A DNA stretch of 64,000 nt from Lasiosphaeria ovina (taxonomy: Eukaryota > Ascomycota > Sordariomycetes > Sordariales > Lasiosphaeriaceae). The first letter of the stretch is position 1, and each line of letters starts with the position of its first letter. The stretch is taken from assembly GCA_033439765.1 (NCBI GenBank), contig JAULSN010000005.1, positions 1,240,001 through 1,304,000 of the forward strand, written 5' to 3'. A program made the translations under genes and the position numbers. This document shows positions 11,052 through 22,165 of the stretch, one piece after another. Below the pieces are notes generated by a model. That model saw only the letters and a program-made list of their open reading frames with translations. It had not been told where the DNA came from and ran no database searches.

Positions 11052-11420
11052 CTCGGCGGGATGCCCCAAGTCTGGAGGATATCGTAGAGAGTGTTGGAGA
11101 TATTCTCCCCATTGTATGCGCCAGGATGCTGTCTGAATACAATAAGCCGGCTTATATATTATTGCTTGCTGTTGAGAGAGTGGGAGAAAGTGGGCGAATA
11201 TAGTAATGAAGGCCAGGCGGTTTGGAGAAGTCTAAAGGTTGAAGCTGATGTGGATTGAGGTTAAGGATTCGTAAAGTTCTTATAGGACAATAGCCTTCTA
11301 CTTTTCGAAGATTTAAGTTATTATTAAGGTTAGGGTATTCCTGCCCAAGGCAACGGCAGTAGCGAGATCTCGGTTGAGTAGCTTTAGGAAGCTTTTAAGG
11401 TTGTCACAGGATGACCTGTG
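11052..11420 (+). pseudogene. RIP-degraded transposon coding remnant
   Basis: Fragments read as protein (SLEDIVESVGDILPIVCARM, SEYNKPAYILLLAVERVGES, then FLPKATAVARSRLSSFRKLL and RLSQDDL) in one orientation, broken by many TAA/TAG/TGA codons. A+T content is raised in this stretch. I take it as an old repeat-borne gene eroded by RIP-type mutation; the element family is not identified. Confidence 0.35.
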
Positions 11421-11709
11421 ACAGGTGCCACAGCCTTGACGGCTGGTGACACCTGGTGGAGCCAGACCGTTGGCGACTAGCGCCTTGGCATTGTGGTCCG
11501 GGCTCCACTCCCTTGCCTACAAAGCAGGCAAGGAGCTAGGCAGTTATTTAGATCCTCCGTACAACCACGTCGTATCAACTAGGGACCCAAGGTCAGACCG
11601 TGTTAAAAGTAGGGGTTTTCGAAGGTTGTAAAGGGATTATCGGAATTAACAAGGAAGACAACGGCGAGTTGCTTTAAGGCAATGCCTTTAGCTTGAGGGA
11701 TCTGTAACA
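11417..11709 (+). repeat. Possible solo LTR
   Basis: Starts TGTGACAGGTGCCACAG and ends GATCTGTAACA, i.e. TG...CA with imperfect terminal inverted repeats (TGTGACA / TGTAACA). No target duplication found, so the boundaries are provisional. Confidence 0.25.
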
Positions 11710-11783
11710 ATACTATTCGCTGCATTGCAAATATATTAGGACTATTAGTATTATACTCTTAAGACTTATAAATGGAATGCTCC

Positions 11784-12086
11784 TTAGTTAGATGCAGATA
11801 ATATAGAGGAAGTATTATAAGTAGAGTATTTCCTTCGAAAGTCGCAATGCTTGCAGTACCAAACCTCTCCGCCGGGTAGCAAGGTGCCTCTGGCCGTAAT
11901 GCTGGCTAAAAACCATCTATAATCCTTGACCCAGCTCCTGCGGCCACGAGAGCACTTCCGGAAAACCTGAGAGTCTAGCACGTAAAGTGTAAGGAAAGAG
12001 CACCCCAACCTACAGACTCTTTGTCGTGCGCGCACACCGGTGCGCGCCCACCACCTACTACCAATTGGCAGCGCCACGGGAGCCAC
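11784..12086 (-). pseudogene. hAT-like transposase N-terminal fragment (BED-type finger)
   Basis: On the minus strand RGRRSWVKDYRWFLASI is followed by GEVWYCKHCDFRRKYST. The W-Y-C-x-x-C pattern after a short basic SWV block resembles the BED-type zinc finger at the N-terminus of fungal hAT transposases. The His/Cys half of the finger and the catalytic domain are missing. Another minus-strand frame upstream (12477-12205) may belong to the same element, but I cannot show it. Confidence 0.3.
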
Positions 12087-12654
12087 TGCGTGGCTCTACA
12101 CATACACGGGGCTTGGTCTCCCAACCATATATATAAGCAGCGGCCCTCGCCCACCTTCCTTTGCGAGGGCCAGGTTGAAGTCTTACACCATTGCCAGTCA
12201 TTGCTCACCCTTCTTGTTGCCTCCATTGTGACCACCTTGATCCGGCGTACCTGCCCTTCCTTACATAAAGATTGTTGGCCCAGACAATACGAGGGAGGTC
12301 TTCGATAGAACCTTCGATAACGGGGGCAGCGCTGAGGGCGGCAGCAACCTGGTCTGCGATGGATGTAGGCCGTGCTTGCATCTGGGCAAATATCGACGGC
12401 CGATGGCTCGGGCCGGGCAATCGAGAGCGCCTGGTAGCAACACTCGTAGCAGGGCTTCGTAATCGGGATCGATACATCGCGATAGCTTCAATCGGGAGGG
12501 TTGGGGCGCGAGGGCAAGGTGCAGTTGAGATGGTTGTTGGGAGAGAAAATCAGGGCCGGGGCCGGATTCGAACCCCTCCAGGCCCCTAATGTGGGTCCAA
12601 AACACACCAGCCGGAACGGAATAACCTATTAATCCGGGCTTTGAATGCCCTTAT

Positions 12655-12770
12655 TTATCTGATCTAAGATCAAACAGACCGGGCCTGATATCTGATCTGT
12701 TTGTTTGGCGAAAGGGCCCGATCTGTTTGATCTGTTTGATGTATCTGACTGATATATCTGATCTGAGTGA
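12655..12770. repeat. ATCTG/TTTGATCTG-rich repeat
   Basis: Irregular repetition of ATCTGTTTG and TGATCTG words, related to the stretch at 10672-10775 2 kb upstream. No coding or RNA structure recognised. Confidence 0.5.
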
Positions 12771-13150
12771 AGCGCTGGTCGGGAGGACACCCGGGAACAG
12801 ATCATTCGAAATTGGTGTTAGCGACATGTGGTAGACGAATGAATCGCAGTTCGCAGCAGCCAAGTATGATGCAGTAGCTGAGGCGTCTGTTAGTATGCCC
12901 CAAAATCATTGTTGTAGGACCTGTAATGTTCAAATGAAAGTGGTTTGAGAGCCTTGAGATCGGAGGGAAGGCTGTGTTTTGGCACTGATTCGATCTACAC
13001 TATACTCGACGCCTGGCACGTCACCACATGTCAGAAGGAAGCAATTCCCAAAATCGGGCTAGAGGTAGTCGGTCTCTAAAAAGAATTCTCTTGGCGCACG
13101 AGGACAGTTAGCCCAAAATCAGGTCGCTTCAGCCCCGGCTCACCATACCA

Positions 13151-13332
13151 CGAAATTATCAACTTTACGCGGCTCTCTAGGGGACGAGTTTTAGGCCTCA
13201 CTCTCCTAATGGCCTGAAAGAGGGCCAAGTAAGGCAGGGCCCATTTTTGTCTGCCTCGCCAATAGCAACAACCTTCAAAACGGAGGCCTTGAAATAGTCC
13301 CAATAGCCTAGCGTATTTACTCCCCGTTTTAA
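13151..13332 (+). repeat. Dispersed repeat family R2, copy 1
   Basis: About 180 bp alignable by eye to 22166-22340 in the same orientation. Shared landmarks are TCAACT.TACGC, GACGAGTTTT.GGCCTCAC, GAGGGCCAAGT, CCTCGCCAA.AGCAACAA and TTCAAAACGGAGG. Many differences are C/T or G/A. No terminal structure was established; it may be a MITE or an LTR piece. Confidence 0.65.
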
Positions 13333-13595
13333 AAGTTCTGGGTCTTATTTAGCTACCTTAGGTGCGGCACCCGGCAGCCAAGCAACAATTCCAACCACTT
13401 CTATTTAAGTTCTCAGACCTAAAATCCCCACATTGAAGCAGCCCTGAGATGCTGAAGGCGAAGAATTCGCACGTCAATTTTGATCGCGTTCCATGAGCCC
13501 TCTATAGTACTACGACTATAACTATAACCTCGGCCTAGCACCTCGCCTATACGGCTATCCCCGCTACTATACTCTACTCCCCCGAGAGTATAGCC

Positions 13596-14017
13596 ATGGT
13601 AACCTACGCCGCGCGCCATGCCCTCTCCGATCCAATCAAGGAACGCGACAGCCGCGGCGTTACTATCCGCTACATGCCGCGCGAGTGGTCCGTCTCCACA
13701 AACCTCAACTCGGACCTGCTCCGGGACGCCACCCGTAACCCGGCCGTGTGCTGCTAGTTGTCCGTGGACAACGCGGGGTGCGCGGCGAGCGAGTGGACCG
13801 GCAGTTGGATCGACGGCTGTCAGTTGTACCACCTCGCTGCGGGGGGGGAACGAGACGTGCGGCGGCGGCGGACCAGGCTCGGAGCTGGAGTACTATGGCG
13901 ACTCGTACAAGTTCCCGGGCCAGGCGAGTTTTTTGCAGGTGGGGTGTGGGCGGCTGAGGTATATCGGGGGGGTGGATCCGTATTATCCCTCTTGTGCGGT
14001 GGGGGTGAGATGTAGGT
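13596..14017 (+). pseudogene. Decayed unidentified gene
   Basis: A frame from ATG 13596 reads MVTYAARHALSDPIKERDSR and continues to an in-frame TAG near 13755 right after NPAVCC; it then goes on as SVDNAGCAASEWTGSWIDG. Past a G-run at about 13843 the sequence continues in another frame as NETCGGGGPGSELEYYGDSY and LQVGCGRLRYIGGVDPYYP. The cysteine spacing suggests an extracellular or cell-wall protein, but I do not recognise the family and no signal peptide is visible. One nonsense codon and one homopolymer frameshift. Confidence 0.35.
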
Positions 14018-14223
14018 ATTGTACCAGATAGTGGTAGAAATCTCAGCCGCGCAGCCCGATTCGGTGTCGTTCGGACTATTCCACGGGTCCGTCGTGTTGA
14101 CGGCGCCGCTTGCCAGCGTGACCAGGGAGATGGTCGATGTTCCCGGATGCCACCTCATTCTCGACCCGCGCCCGAGGGGATAGTATTGGGATCCGACGCT
14201 ATACGGGGCAGGCTATCTAAGTA

Positions 14224-14598
14224 TTGCTGTACCTGATGAGCCCGCTCAGGAGGAGATCGGCCTATGCCGGTTTCTACGAAGGTCAATGGCGCCACTTCCT
14301 TCCCATGTTCATCGCCATGCCCGTGCTGGAGGAGGGGGGGGGGAAGGGGGGGGGGGGGGGGGGGGGGTACTCTCCGGAATGCAGGGCCCAGTACTGTCTG
14401 ATTCTTGACCCGACCCGAGACGGCAAGTTTCGTCGGCTTGGTATCTTGGTTGTCGCCACTTCCCTCCCCAAGCTCTGTCTCAATGATGCGGCTGTTTGTT
14501 GGAACGAACTCTATTGGCTGAAGAATCCGTACACTGTAGGAGGTGTGGCGATGGAGAAGCGGTGTTTGGGCGAAACAAGGACCGTCTGTTCCGTTTGA
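14224..14598 (+). other. Open frame with HET-tail-like segment and long G-run
   Basis: A 124-codon frame crosses a G-rich tract at 14330-14367 (poly-Gly in this frame). Downstream it has QYCLILDPTRDGKFRRLGIL, which resembles the C-terminal beta strands of many fungal HET-domain proteins (xYxLILxPTxxxxFxRxG). No HET domain lies upstream, so if real it is a fragment. Low confidence. Confidence 0.25.
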
Positions 14599-14656
14599 TG
14601 TATTCTCGTCATCATATAGTCGGCCCTATTTTTAAGACATGAATCTAAGTCGGCAG

Positions 14657-17600
14657 CTACTGAACTGTACACCAGCCCCTCGTCTCGTTCCCCGAAGGCT
14701 CACTCAGTTCTCTCCCCGTACTTTCATCTTCTCCGCTGCCGTGATCTCGGCCGGTGTGAGAACCCTCCTCACCATGTTCCTCCGCCTCGTCGTAACCATA
14801 CCGCAACCTCCATATATCATGCATGTCATCATCGCCACTCGGCCCATCCCCGACATTGGCAGGCACGGTCCGCCCAGCCTCCGATACCGCCCTCAGCACC
14901 ACCCTCACACGCTCATGGACCGGCTCTCCATACCACCGATCAGCCACCTCGTCGAGTCTCCCCCTCCTCAGCGCGCCATCGACTTCCCCGGTGCGGACGC
15001 CCCGCTGGAAGATCCTCGTGTAGAAGGCATGCAGGTCCAGTCGCGTCCTGACATCCAGTCCCGGTTCGAATCCATACTCGATGGCCGCACGGGAGATACT
15101 GGGCGCCGCCGTTAGCACATTTGCCCCCTCGACGGCCAGGAACTGCCTAAGTCGCCAGACTGACGGGCGCGGAAACCTCATATCGGATTCGGCCCCCCCA
15201 GGGTACGAGAGAAACTCCCTCAGATCAGGGAACTGGAAGTCGATCGACTCGCCATAGGCGGCTCGGCCCCCGTGGCTGCCGTACGTGTCGAATAGGTCCA
15301 TGAGCGTCCCTGCCTCCCATGCCTTCCAGAACTGCTCGAACGGGCAGGTCGGGAAATCAGCAGGCGTGAAGTGCGTGCTCCCCAGGCTGGCGAAGTAGTC
15401 CCGGATGGGTCTGTTGCCGAGCAGCAGGTGCGTGTAGAGATTGGCCAGGGAGGACTCGGCGTGTGGGTTCGCACACACGGCGAAACCGAAGTCGTACCAC
15501 AGGTCGAGGTTCGGCATCGTCGGCGGGGGGCGGGCCGAGTCGAGCAGTAGAGCGAGGAAGAGAAAGCAGTTTTGTTTCGCCCAGGGAACGAGCCCCTCGG
15601 CGGGGGTGTTCTGATCCGAGGGCGAGAGGTACGGGCGTGCCTTGGCGAGCATCCGTTGAACGTGGAGCTCGGGGTCGTCTTCGTCTCGCACCACTTTGTG
15701 CCCTTCGTCCAGGACGTGTTTGTTGCGGAGGAGCCAGGGGTAATACCCCCCGCGAGAGCCCTCCGGATGAGCAGAGAACTTTTCGATTATCTTTTCAGCC
15801 AGGATCCCCTCGATCCTCCAGCTGTGCATCTCCGCGGCAGTGACGTCAAATATCTTGAAGATGCCTTGGTACACCCCGCCGAGGTGGGACTCCTCTCTCG
15901 TGTTTCTGCAGCGGGTGAAGCCAAAGTCTTCTCGCACCTGCGGGTCCTCTGGGAGCTCGTCAGCGTAGCAGTCCCTCTCTAGGATGTCGGCGGTGGTGAT
16001 GGCCCCGCGACTGCAGGCGAATCTGTGCGAGTAGATGTTGGCTTCTTCACACGGCATGCTGCAATACCATCTCCCCCCGCATCGAGAGCATCTTCTTGTC
16101 GTCCTTTCCTCGCAGTCGAAATTCCCGCACGGCCCCTCGTTTGCATCTGTGCTGGTCTCGATCTCGTTCTCCACGCTCGATGCCATGGCTGTTTCCTCGT
16201 ATGCATTTTCCCTGCCACTGTCGGTAGCTGGGAAGAGAACATTCAGCCGTTGGTTGTCCAGGTAGCTCAGCACCGTGTCAGCCAGGCCCGGCCGCTCGTA
16301 CGTGGGCATAGTGGTGTGGATGGATGATGGGCTGATGGTAGACTCCTTCGCCAAGGGCAGGGCACCGGCATTCCCGTGGAGTATCTCTTTCGTTAGCAGC
16401 GCTTCCAGTCGGCGCACCGTGTCTGCGATCTTGCTCATCTCCGCCTTGGCACCCTCGAAGCTGGGAAGCGCCCAAAGATTGTACAGCTTGCCATGGCAGC
16501 CCCGGGTTTTGAACCCCTGGAAAATGTCGAGGAAGCTCCAGCAGAGGAAGCAGCTTCGCTTGCTGCAGCCGAAATAGGGAACCATTCTCCCGCCGCTGGG
16601 CGCAGCCAAGATGCGGTGCAGAAGTTGCATCTCGGCATGGACCTCCCAGGTCGGCGACCTCAGCTTGCCGAACTCCTGGAGCAACCTCGCCTTGGTCCAT
16701 TTTGCCTTCCTTCCGGTGGAGCCTAACAAGCTGTGGACTTGGTCATCCGTCAGTGGTTGTCCCAACTGCAAGAATGTCTGGGCCACACTCCATGGTTCGC
16801 TGGCAACCGAAGCAGCTTTCTTGCCCCTGATTCCACCCCCTTTCTTCTCGGCGACGGCGGTGATCTGAATATTTGCAAAGCCCTCCAGCCTCTCTGCGGC
16901 CGCGACCAGAGTGTGGAACGAGGTCCTGGGCCTCCCGAGATAACCAAGAGCGATCCTGAGGCTAGCGCTGGCGGGAAAACCAAGGCTCTCGAAATCCCCG
17001 GACGAAAATATCTTGTGGATCGCGTGGGCGCGTATGACCAGCCCACCGTTCCTGCTTGCCGTCGATAGATGCTGGCCAAAGACGGCAACGCACAGCTCGC
17101 TGAGCTCCGAGTCCAGGGAAGGGGCGGCAGCTTGGACTCGTTGGTGGGCTGTGTCACGGTGTTGTTGGTATCGCTTGAGGAGCTGCCTCACATCGACGAG
17201 GTATCCCTGGATCCTGGATTCGCTCTGCGTAAGGAGCGCGGCCCAAAGCGCGTCCTTGCTTCCGCCATCCTGGGTTGTTGCTGCGATGCGCCGTAACAGC
17301 GACTGGACGCGTTCAAGGAATTCTCCGTCAGCCGGTCGAAACTTGTCGTTTCTGGCGACGGTGACCTTGACGCTGTCTGGGCCAACGGACATGGCCGTCG
17401 CAGCGACATGTCTGCCACCCTTTTGGTTGGCGATCAATTCGGCGAGGCTGTCTAGGAATTGCCGCCGCAAGCGACCGCCTTCGAGATCCGTGGGTGGCGA
17501 GGCCTTGACGGAGCTGCAGTCCGTCTCAGGGGCAAGTTGGGCATCATCATCCTCATCATCATCGAAGCGGGTCGGCGTGTCGACTTGGCCTTGATGCCGC

Positions 17601-17677
17601 AGTCGCAGCAGCTTTGTCAGGGCTTCGAATCGGGCCCTGTCGAGCCCTTGCTCTTTCCAATCAAATTTTTGGCTCAT
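14657..17677 (-). CDS. OTT_1508-type nucleic acid/nucleotide deaminase-like protein with MYND zinc finger
   Basis: A single exon of 1006 codons. Residues 340-410 hold the fungal OTT_1508-like deaminase signature: VHAEMQLLHRIL (HAE, zinc ligand and catalytic Glu, residues 347-349), the second metal motif CSKRSCFLCW (371-380) and HGKLYNLWALP (395-405). Residues 517-555 form a complete MYND finger (Cys 517, 522, 530, 533, 539, 543, His 551, Cys 555). About 450 residues without a domain I can name follow. The OTT_1508 family was described as a fungal expansion related to toxin-type deaminases; its substrates are mostly unknown. Both zinc sites look complete, so activity is plausible. The gene is divergent from the NLR pseudogene with about 470 bp between, perhaps a shared promoter. 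No signal peptide; cytosolic or nuclear action is inferred. Confidence 0.85.
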   Translation of the reverse strand: MSQKFDWKEQGLDRARFEALTKLLRLRHQGQVDTPTRFDDDEDDDAQLAPETDCSSVKASPPTDLEGGRLRRQFLDSLAELIANQKGGRHVAATAMSVGPDSVKVTVARNDKFRPADGEFLERVQSLLRRIAATTQDGGSKDALWAALLTQSESRIQGYLVDVRQLLKRYQQHRDTAHQRVQAAAPSLDSELSELCVAVFGQHLSTASRNGGLVIRAHAIHKIFSSGDFESLGFPASASLRIALGYLGRPRTSFHTLVAAAERLEGFANIQITAVAEKKGGGIRGKKAASVASEPWSVAQTFLQLGQPLTDDQVHSLLGSTGRKAKWTKARLLQEFGKLRSPTWEVHAEMQLLHRILAAPSGGRMVPYFGCSKRSCFLCWSFLDIFQGFKTRGCHGKLYNLWALPSFEGAKAEMSKIADTVRRLEALLTKEILHGNAGALPLAKESTISPSSIHTTMPTYERPGLADTVLSYLDNQRLNVLFPATDSGRENAYEETAMASSVENEIETSTDANEGPCGNFDCEERTTRRCSRCGGRWYCSMPCEEANIYSHRFACSRGAITTADILERDCYADELPEDPQVREDFGFTRCRNTREESHLGGVYQGIFKIFDVTAAEMHSWRIEGILAEKIIEKFSAHPEGSRGGYYPWLLRNKHVLDEGHKVVRDEDDPELHVQRMLAKARPYLSPSDQNTPAEGLVPWAKQNCFLFLALLLDSARPPPTMPNLDLWYDFGFAVCANPHAESSLANLYTHLLLGNRPIRDYFASLGSTHFTPADFPTCPFEQFWKAWEAGTLMDLFDTYGSHGGRAAYGESIDFQFPDLREFLSYPGGAESDMRFPRPSVWRLRQFLAVEGANVLTAAPSISRAAIEYGFEPGLDVRTRLDLHAFYTRIFQRGVRTGEVDGALRRGRLDEVADRWYGEPVHERVRVVLRAVSEAGRTVPANVGDGPSGDDDMHDIWRLRYGYDEAEEHGEEGSHTGRDHGSGEDESTGRELSEPSGNETRGWCTVQ

Positions 17678-18148
17678 TTCAGCGTTTCAACCGTTTCAAT
17701 GAGGAAGGGCCAGTACGTGCTATGTCACAATAATAGGGATTAGTGAGAGCAAAAGAAGGATCTACACCTCCCCCGGGCTTTGAAATGTTAGCTCGTTGAC
17801 TTTTGCAGGGGGCTTGAACAAGGGATATAAGCCTGAAATATAGAGGGTTTGAAGTCACTTTTCTAGCAGGTTCTCCGAAAAAGTCACGTGGTGGCTTGGT
17901 TGTATCGCACTAACCTTTCAAACCGGGGGGGGGAGCAAGCGGTTGACAAAAAAATGCCGACTGGACCACTCTAATCGTTGCACAGCAAAACATACATGAA
18001 TAAGCACATGACGCAGCGCTGAACTGCGCCACGCTGGCGGCCAGGTAGGCAACCCAGAACTCCCCCCGCCGAACTGAGCGCTTTTTCTCGAGCAATCAAC
18101 CAACACAACACTCCGATACAGAGAGAGTTACAAGAAGGACCGTGCAAA
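17678..18148. other. Divergent intergenic region
   Basis: Lies between the starts of the deaminase-MYND gene (minus) and the NLR pseudogene (plus), so it should hold both promoters. A G-run lies at 17926-17933. No binding site is recognised. Confidence 0.5.
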
Positions 18149-21075
18149 ATGGCGGAGGCGCTTGCGCTCACTGGCAGCATAATCGCCGTGGTCCAGCTCG
18201 CCGACCGGATCGCCACCGTCTGCAAATTCTTCATCGAGACGGCGCAAGACTATCCAGGGACCTACGCCTCATCTACGTCGAGACCGGCTCGCTCAAGGTT
18301 ATCTTCGAAGGGCTGAGTTTCCTCGATCAAGATAATCCTGCCGACTGGACGGCGCTGAAGGCTCTTCAAGGCGAGAACGGACCGCTGGAACGCTGCAAGA
18401 ATGCCGTAACAGAATTGGGCAAGCTTTTCCCTCACCTCCCCCTGCCGACAGCTTCGAAGTATAAGAAGGGAAAGAAGGAGACGTTTCAGATGGTATTAGA
18501 TCGTCTTGCGTGGCCCTTTCAGGTGGGCAAGGCCACAAGGCTGCTGGACGAGATTATGCGGCACAAGTCTACGATTAGTGTAGCTTTGCAAGGGCAACTT
18601 CTGTGAGCAACCCAAGCCGGCGCTGGAATTCTGTTCCTAACTTCTCGAAGGACGGATGTGCGAAACATGAGGCGTCAACTCGACGGGATTTCAGTGGTTT
18701 TAAGTGGTAATTTTACCCTTCCTTTTAGTACACAAGATCTTGTAGTTGACGCGAAGCAGCCTCGGAGAAGCGTAAGGTAGTCGACTGGTTTCATGGGACG
18801 ATGCCGCAGGGCACAAGCTCTTATGCTCTCCACAGTGCCGTCAAAGGTCTTTACGAGGAGAAAACGGGAGATTGGGTGTTTGAAACCCCGGAATGGAACA
18901 ACTGGATTGACTGCCGAAAACGCACCCTCTGGATCCATGGCATCCCTGGGGCTGGGAAGACAGTTTTGGCGTCCTACGTCATCGAGAGGACACGCAGCAT
19001 CTGCGAAACCAAAGGCAAACAGACGAGGTGCATATATTACTATTGCTATCACGGCCGTCACCAGGACGAGGCGACGCCATTTCTTCGGTGGCTGGTTAGC
19101 CAGCTGTTGCAGGGACTGGAGGAGATTCCAGAAACTGCCTGGGACGCATATGAATGCTACGCCGAGCTGGGTTTTCAGCTACTTCTAGGGGTCCTGGGGG
19201 AAGCCCTACGCAGCTTCGACCGGGTTTACGTCGGGATCGACGCTCTGGACGAAAGCCAATCCCGGGTACATCTCCTCGCGCTCCTAGAAAGATTCACCAC
19301 CGAAACTCAATTCGCTAAAGTACAGCTGTTCGCAACAAGTCGCGAGCACGAGGATATCAAGCGAAAGATAGGCAGCATATCTCAGCCCTTATCAATGTCG
19401 AAACCCTTTGTCGAGGCAGACATCCGGCTCTACGTTGCGGCGAAGATCAGAGAAATCCAAGATTCCAACGCTAGCCTAAAGACCTACGCATTGAGGTTGA
19501 AGATGCCCTATCTACTGGCGCAAAGGGTATGTTCCGGTGGGCTGTCTGCCAGCTCGATATCCTTAGGCGTCTGCACCATCAGTCCAAGATCAGGGAGACG
19601 ATCCGGAGTCTCCCTGAAACGCTGGACCAGACCTACGAAAGGATATTCCTGTGCATTGACGTAGAGGAGCGGGAGTTAGTCCGGTGCGCCATTCATTTGG
19701 TGTGCTTTCACGACTTCTTGTGGAATGGCAAGGCGCCGCTTCCTGCTCATGTGCTTCTCGACTATTATGCAATTCTAGATCAGGCGGAGGATCGGTCGGG
19801 TCCGGACAAATTCCTCCATGACCTCGACACTCTAAAGGAGGCCTGTGGATGTCTAGTATCCTTCTCGAACGGGTTTGGGGGAGAGACAGCAAATATTGCT
19901 CACTACACGGTCCGCGAATTTCTAGAGTCGAGCCGAGCATCCAGCCTGCTGACAGCATCAATGAAGATGGGCCACAAGGATCGCCACACTATCCTTGCTT
20001 CTATCTTCAAATATGCCATCACTTTGATTGAGAACGAAGACGCTTACGACAAGGACGACAACGACCCATGTCGAATTTCTCGTGCCTCGAATCTGGAGAA
20101 GTACTGCCTCGCGAGCTCGTTTTGGTCCTTTTTTGTGTGCGAGGAGCTGGTTGAGCCAAGTTTAGCCTTCAAACTCCTCGACCCTTGCCAAGCCCATTAC
20201 GAGAACTTGCAATGCGCTCTGGAAAGACAAGAGTGCTGGACCACTTGGTTTCCGGGTGCCTGGTTCTGGATTATCTCTTGGGCAGATGGTAGCAAGTCAT
20301 CAAAGGCCGCCATCTTAATAAGCCTACTCGTCATGGATTGCTTTTCCTTAGCCAAAGTCTGTCTTCATGAGGGACCTAGATATAAAAGGACTCATGCAGG
20401 AAGTTCTGAATGGTGAGATACCATCTTCAGCTTGGCTAGAGTTTGGTAGGCGTAGTTTGGACTTCAAAGCTGTCCAGATCGAGGGCAATCTAGTCGACGT
20501 GCTTTGCAAAATCCGAAATCTGGACAGGGGAACGGTTGGCTTTCTTCATCAAGAAGTCTCTACTCTTATCGACTAACTACCGCAATTTACTGCCTAGCTA
20601 TATGCTGGGCCACAATTGTGGCTTTGGTTACCACCGCGACCGTTGCGTTTTGCAAGAGCTTTTTCGCCTAGGAGCAAACCCCAACCCGAGAGGATTACCG
20701 GTCATGCCACTTCAAATTTCAGTTTACCGGAGAGACCTGGAGGGTGTCAAGAGTCTTTTGGCGGCTGGGGCAGACCCGAACAACACAGGGGACCCGCAAG
20801 GAATTACAGGGGACGATACAGACTCGCTCTTCTCTTTTGAACTCCACGGCGTTGCGCTAGTTGATATTCTTTATCAATTTGAGCCGCCGCGTTACCTTGA
20901 ACCGCGTTACCTTGAACCGCGTCACCTTGGAGTCTATCCGTTGCACGTACAGGAAGGATATATGGATATTACGATACTTAAGATAGAAGAGCTATTGCGG
21001 GCTTACGGAGCTTCACCACCCGAGGGAGGGTGGCGGCAGGGCAGCGACGAGGGGAGCGAAGATGCCAAAAATTGA
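18149..21075 (+). pseudogene. NLR (STAND) gene: fungal N-terminal domain, NACHT, ankyrin; frameshifted
   Basis: ATG 18149 starts MAEALALTGSIIAVVQLADR, the classic helical N-terminus of fungal STAND proteins. One base is missing near 18253, after which the next frame continues RDLRLIYVETGSLKVIFEGL to 18602. The NACHT domain is in 18750-19500: RTLWIHGIPGAGKTVLAS (Walker A) and VYVGIDALDE (Walker B). Near 19515 the frame shifts again to GMFRWAVCQLDILRRL, PETLDQTYERI and IAHYTVREFLESS, the usual winged-helix region. Two more shifts (near 20380 and 20540) lead to ankyrin-type repeats (LQELFRLGANPN, VKSLLAAGADPN) and the stop at 21075. Introns could explain one shift (18603-18745) but not the others, which fall inside conserved motifs. 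Either a decayed gene or a poorly assembled one. NLRs of this kind act in non-self recognition. Confidence 0.75.
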
Positions 21076-21324
21076 TCAGAGTGGGCGTTCGTCGCTAGGA
21101 TTAACCGGCCAGATGAGACAACAGTCGTTAGGTTCAACCATTAGGGTAGGTATCAGTCGCTAATCCTTTGACTCGGCACCTTTTGGTCTATTGCTTTGTA
21201 AAACTTTTTGTGAGTTCTCGGCCATGGTTTCGAGATTGAACTTGTCATTTTACTATGCGGTGCAAGTCCCGTTACGAGTCCTACAAACACAGACCATTCC
21301 GATCATTTAGAGTCTTCCAAGCAA

Positions 21325-21760
21325 TCACATTCCGACTAGCATGAAAGTATTCAGAACGAGACATCGGGATAGGGGTCTTTGAGGTTGCAACCACCCAAGT
21401 CGTTTCGATAGAGATCGACGAGGTATTCCTGCACCGAGCGCGTCATGGCATACGCAAGCATCATGTCCAGCTCGAAAGAGACTAACGCCGAGATGGCCAT
21501 CTTCCACGCCGTGTGCGCATGCTCGGCCTCAAACACGGCCAGCTGGCCCTCACCCACTGCGACATAGCCTCGGCCAGCAACCTAACCCGACCTCCGTAAC
21601 CAGCAGCGGCCAGGCCCTGGTTGAAGCCATCATAGCGTGCGTGTCCATAGACGCCATCTCGCGCGCCGCGACGCTGGCGCACCTTCATCGATATAGAAGT
21701 GTAGTGCTTCAAATCTTGGCATGAATTCCCAAGAGCGAGACTTGACTGCATGGGCACTGC
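21325..21760 (-). other. Overlapping short frames, possible gene remnant
   Basis: Minus-strand frames read GQLAVFEAEHAHTAWKMAIS then LVSFELDMMLAYAMTRSVQE and, upstream in another frame, YDGFNQGLAAAGYGGRVRLL. The composition looks protein-like but I recognise no family, and the frames do not join without a shift. The flanks (21076-21324 and 21761-22128) contain nothing I can name. Confidence 0.2.
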
Positions 21761-22126
21761 AGTTTTTATTTTTAGCCCTCACGGAGGGAGTGGTGGGAGG
21801 TCCTTGGCTCCCAACATCTACCTCCATCTTTTTGCTTAAACTCTACAAATTGTGATGGTAATTGGGAAGGAATTGGTCAAATTTATGATGATGCAAGCAT
21901 AATGACTACAAACGTCAACACGGAGACAGCGGTGAAGGCGGCGGGCGTCGAAGACGGCTGGAAGTCCCAAATGGGGGCCGATAGCGAATCCTTGCAACTC
22001 ACATACAGTATATAGCTGGGCCAAAAATGACTTCCCTGAACTCACCTCGGCTCAAGGAGGTGCTCACTGTGCCTTGCTGCCTGCTCAGGGGTCTGCGACT
22101 GATCCGGAATTGATCAGAAAATGGTG

Positions 22127-22128
<2 letters not shown>

Positions 22129-22159
<31 letters not shown>
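22129..22159. repeat. 31-nt poly-G tract
   Basis: An uninterrupted G run directly upstream of repeat R2 copy 2. Runs of this length are prone to sequencing-length errors; similar runs occur near 14331-14367, 37094-37111 and 53673-53685. Confidence 0.9.
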
Positions 22160-22160
<1 letters not shown>

Positions 22161-22165
22161 GACTA

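Noticed and set aside
12545..12590. tRNA-like GGTTCGAATCC on the minus strand
   Set aside because: The flanking bases do not form a T-stem, and no other tRNA arm is found.
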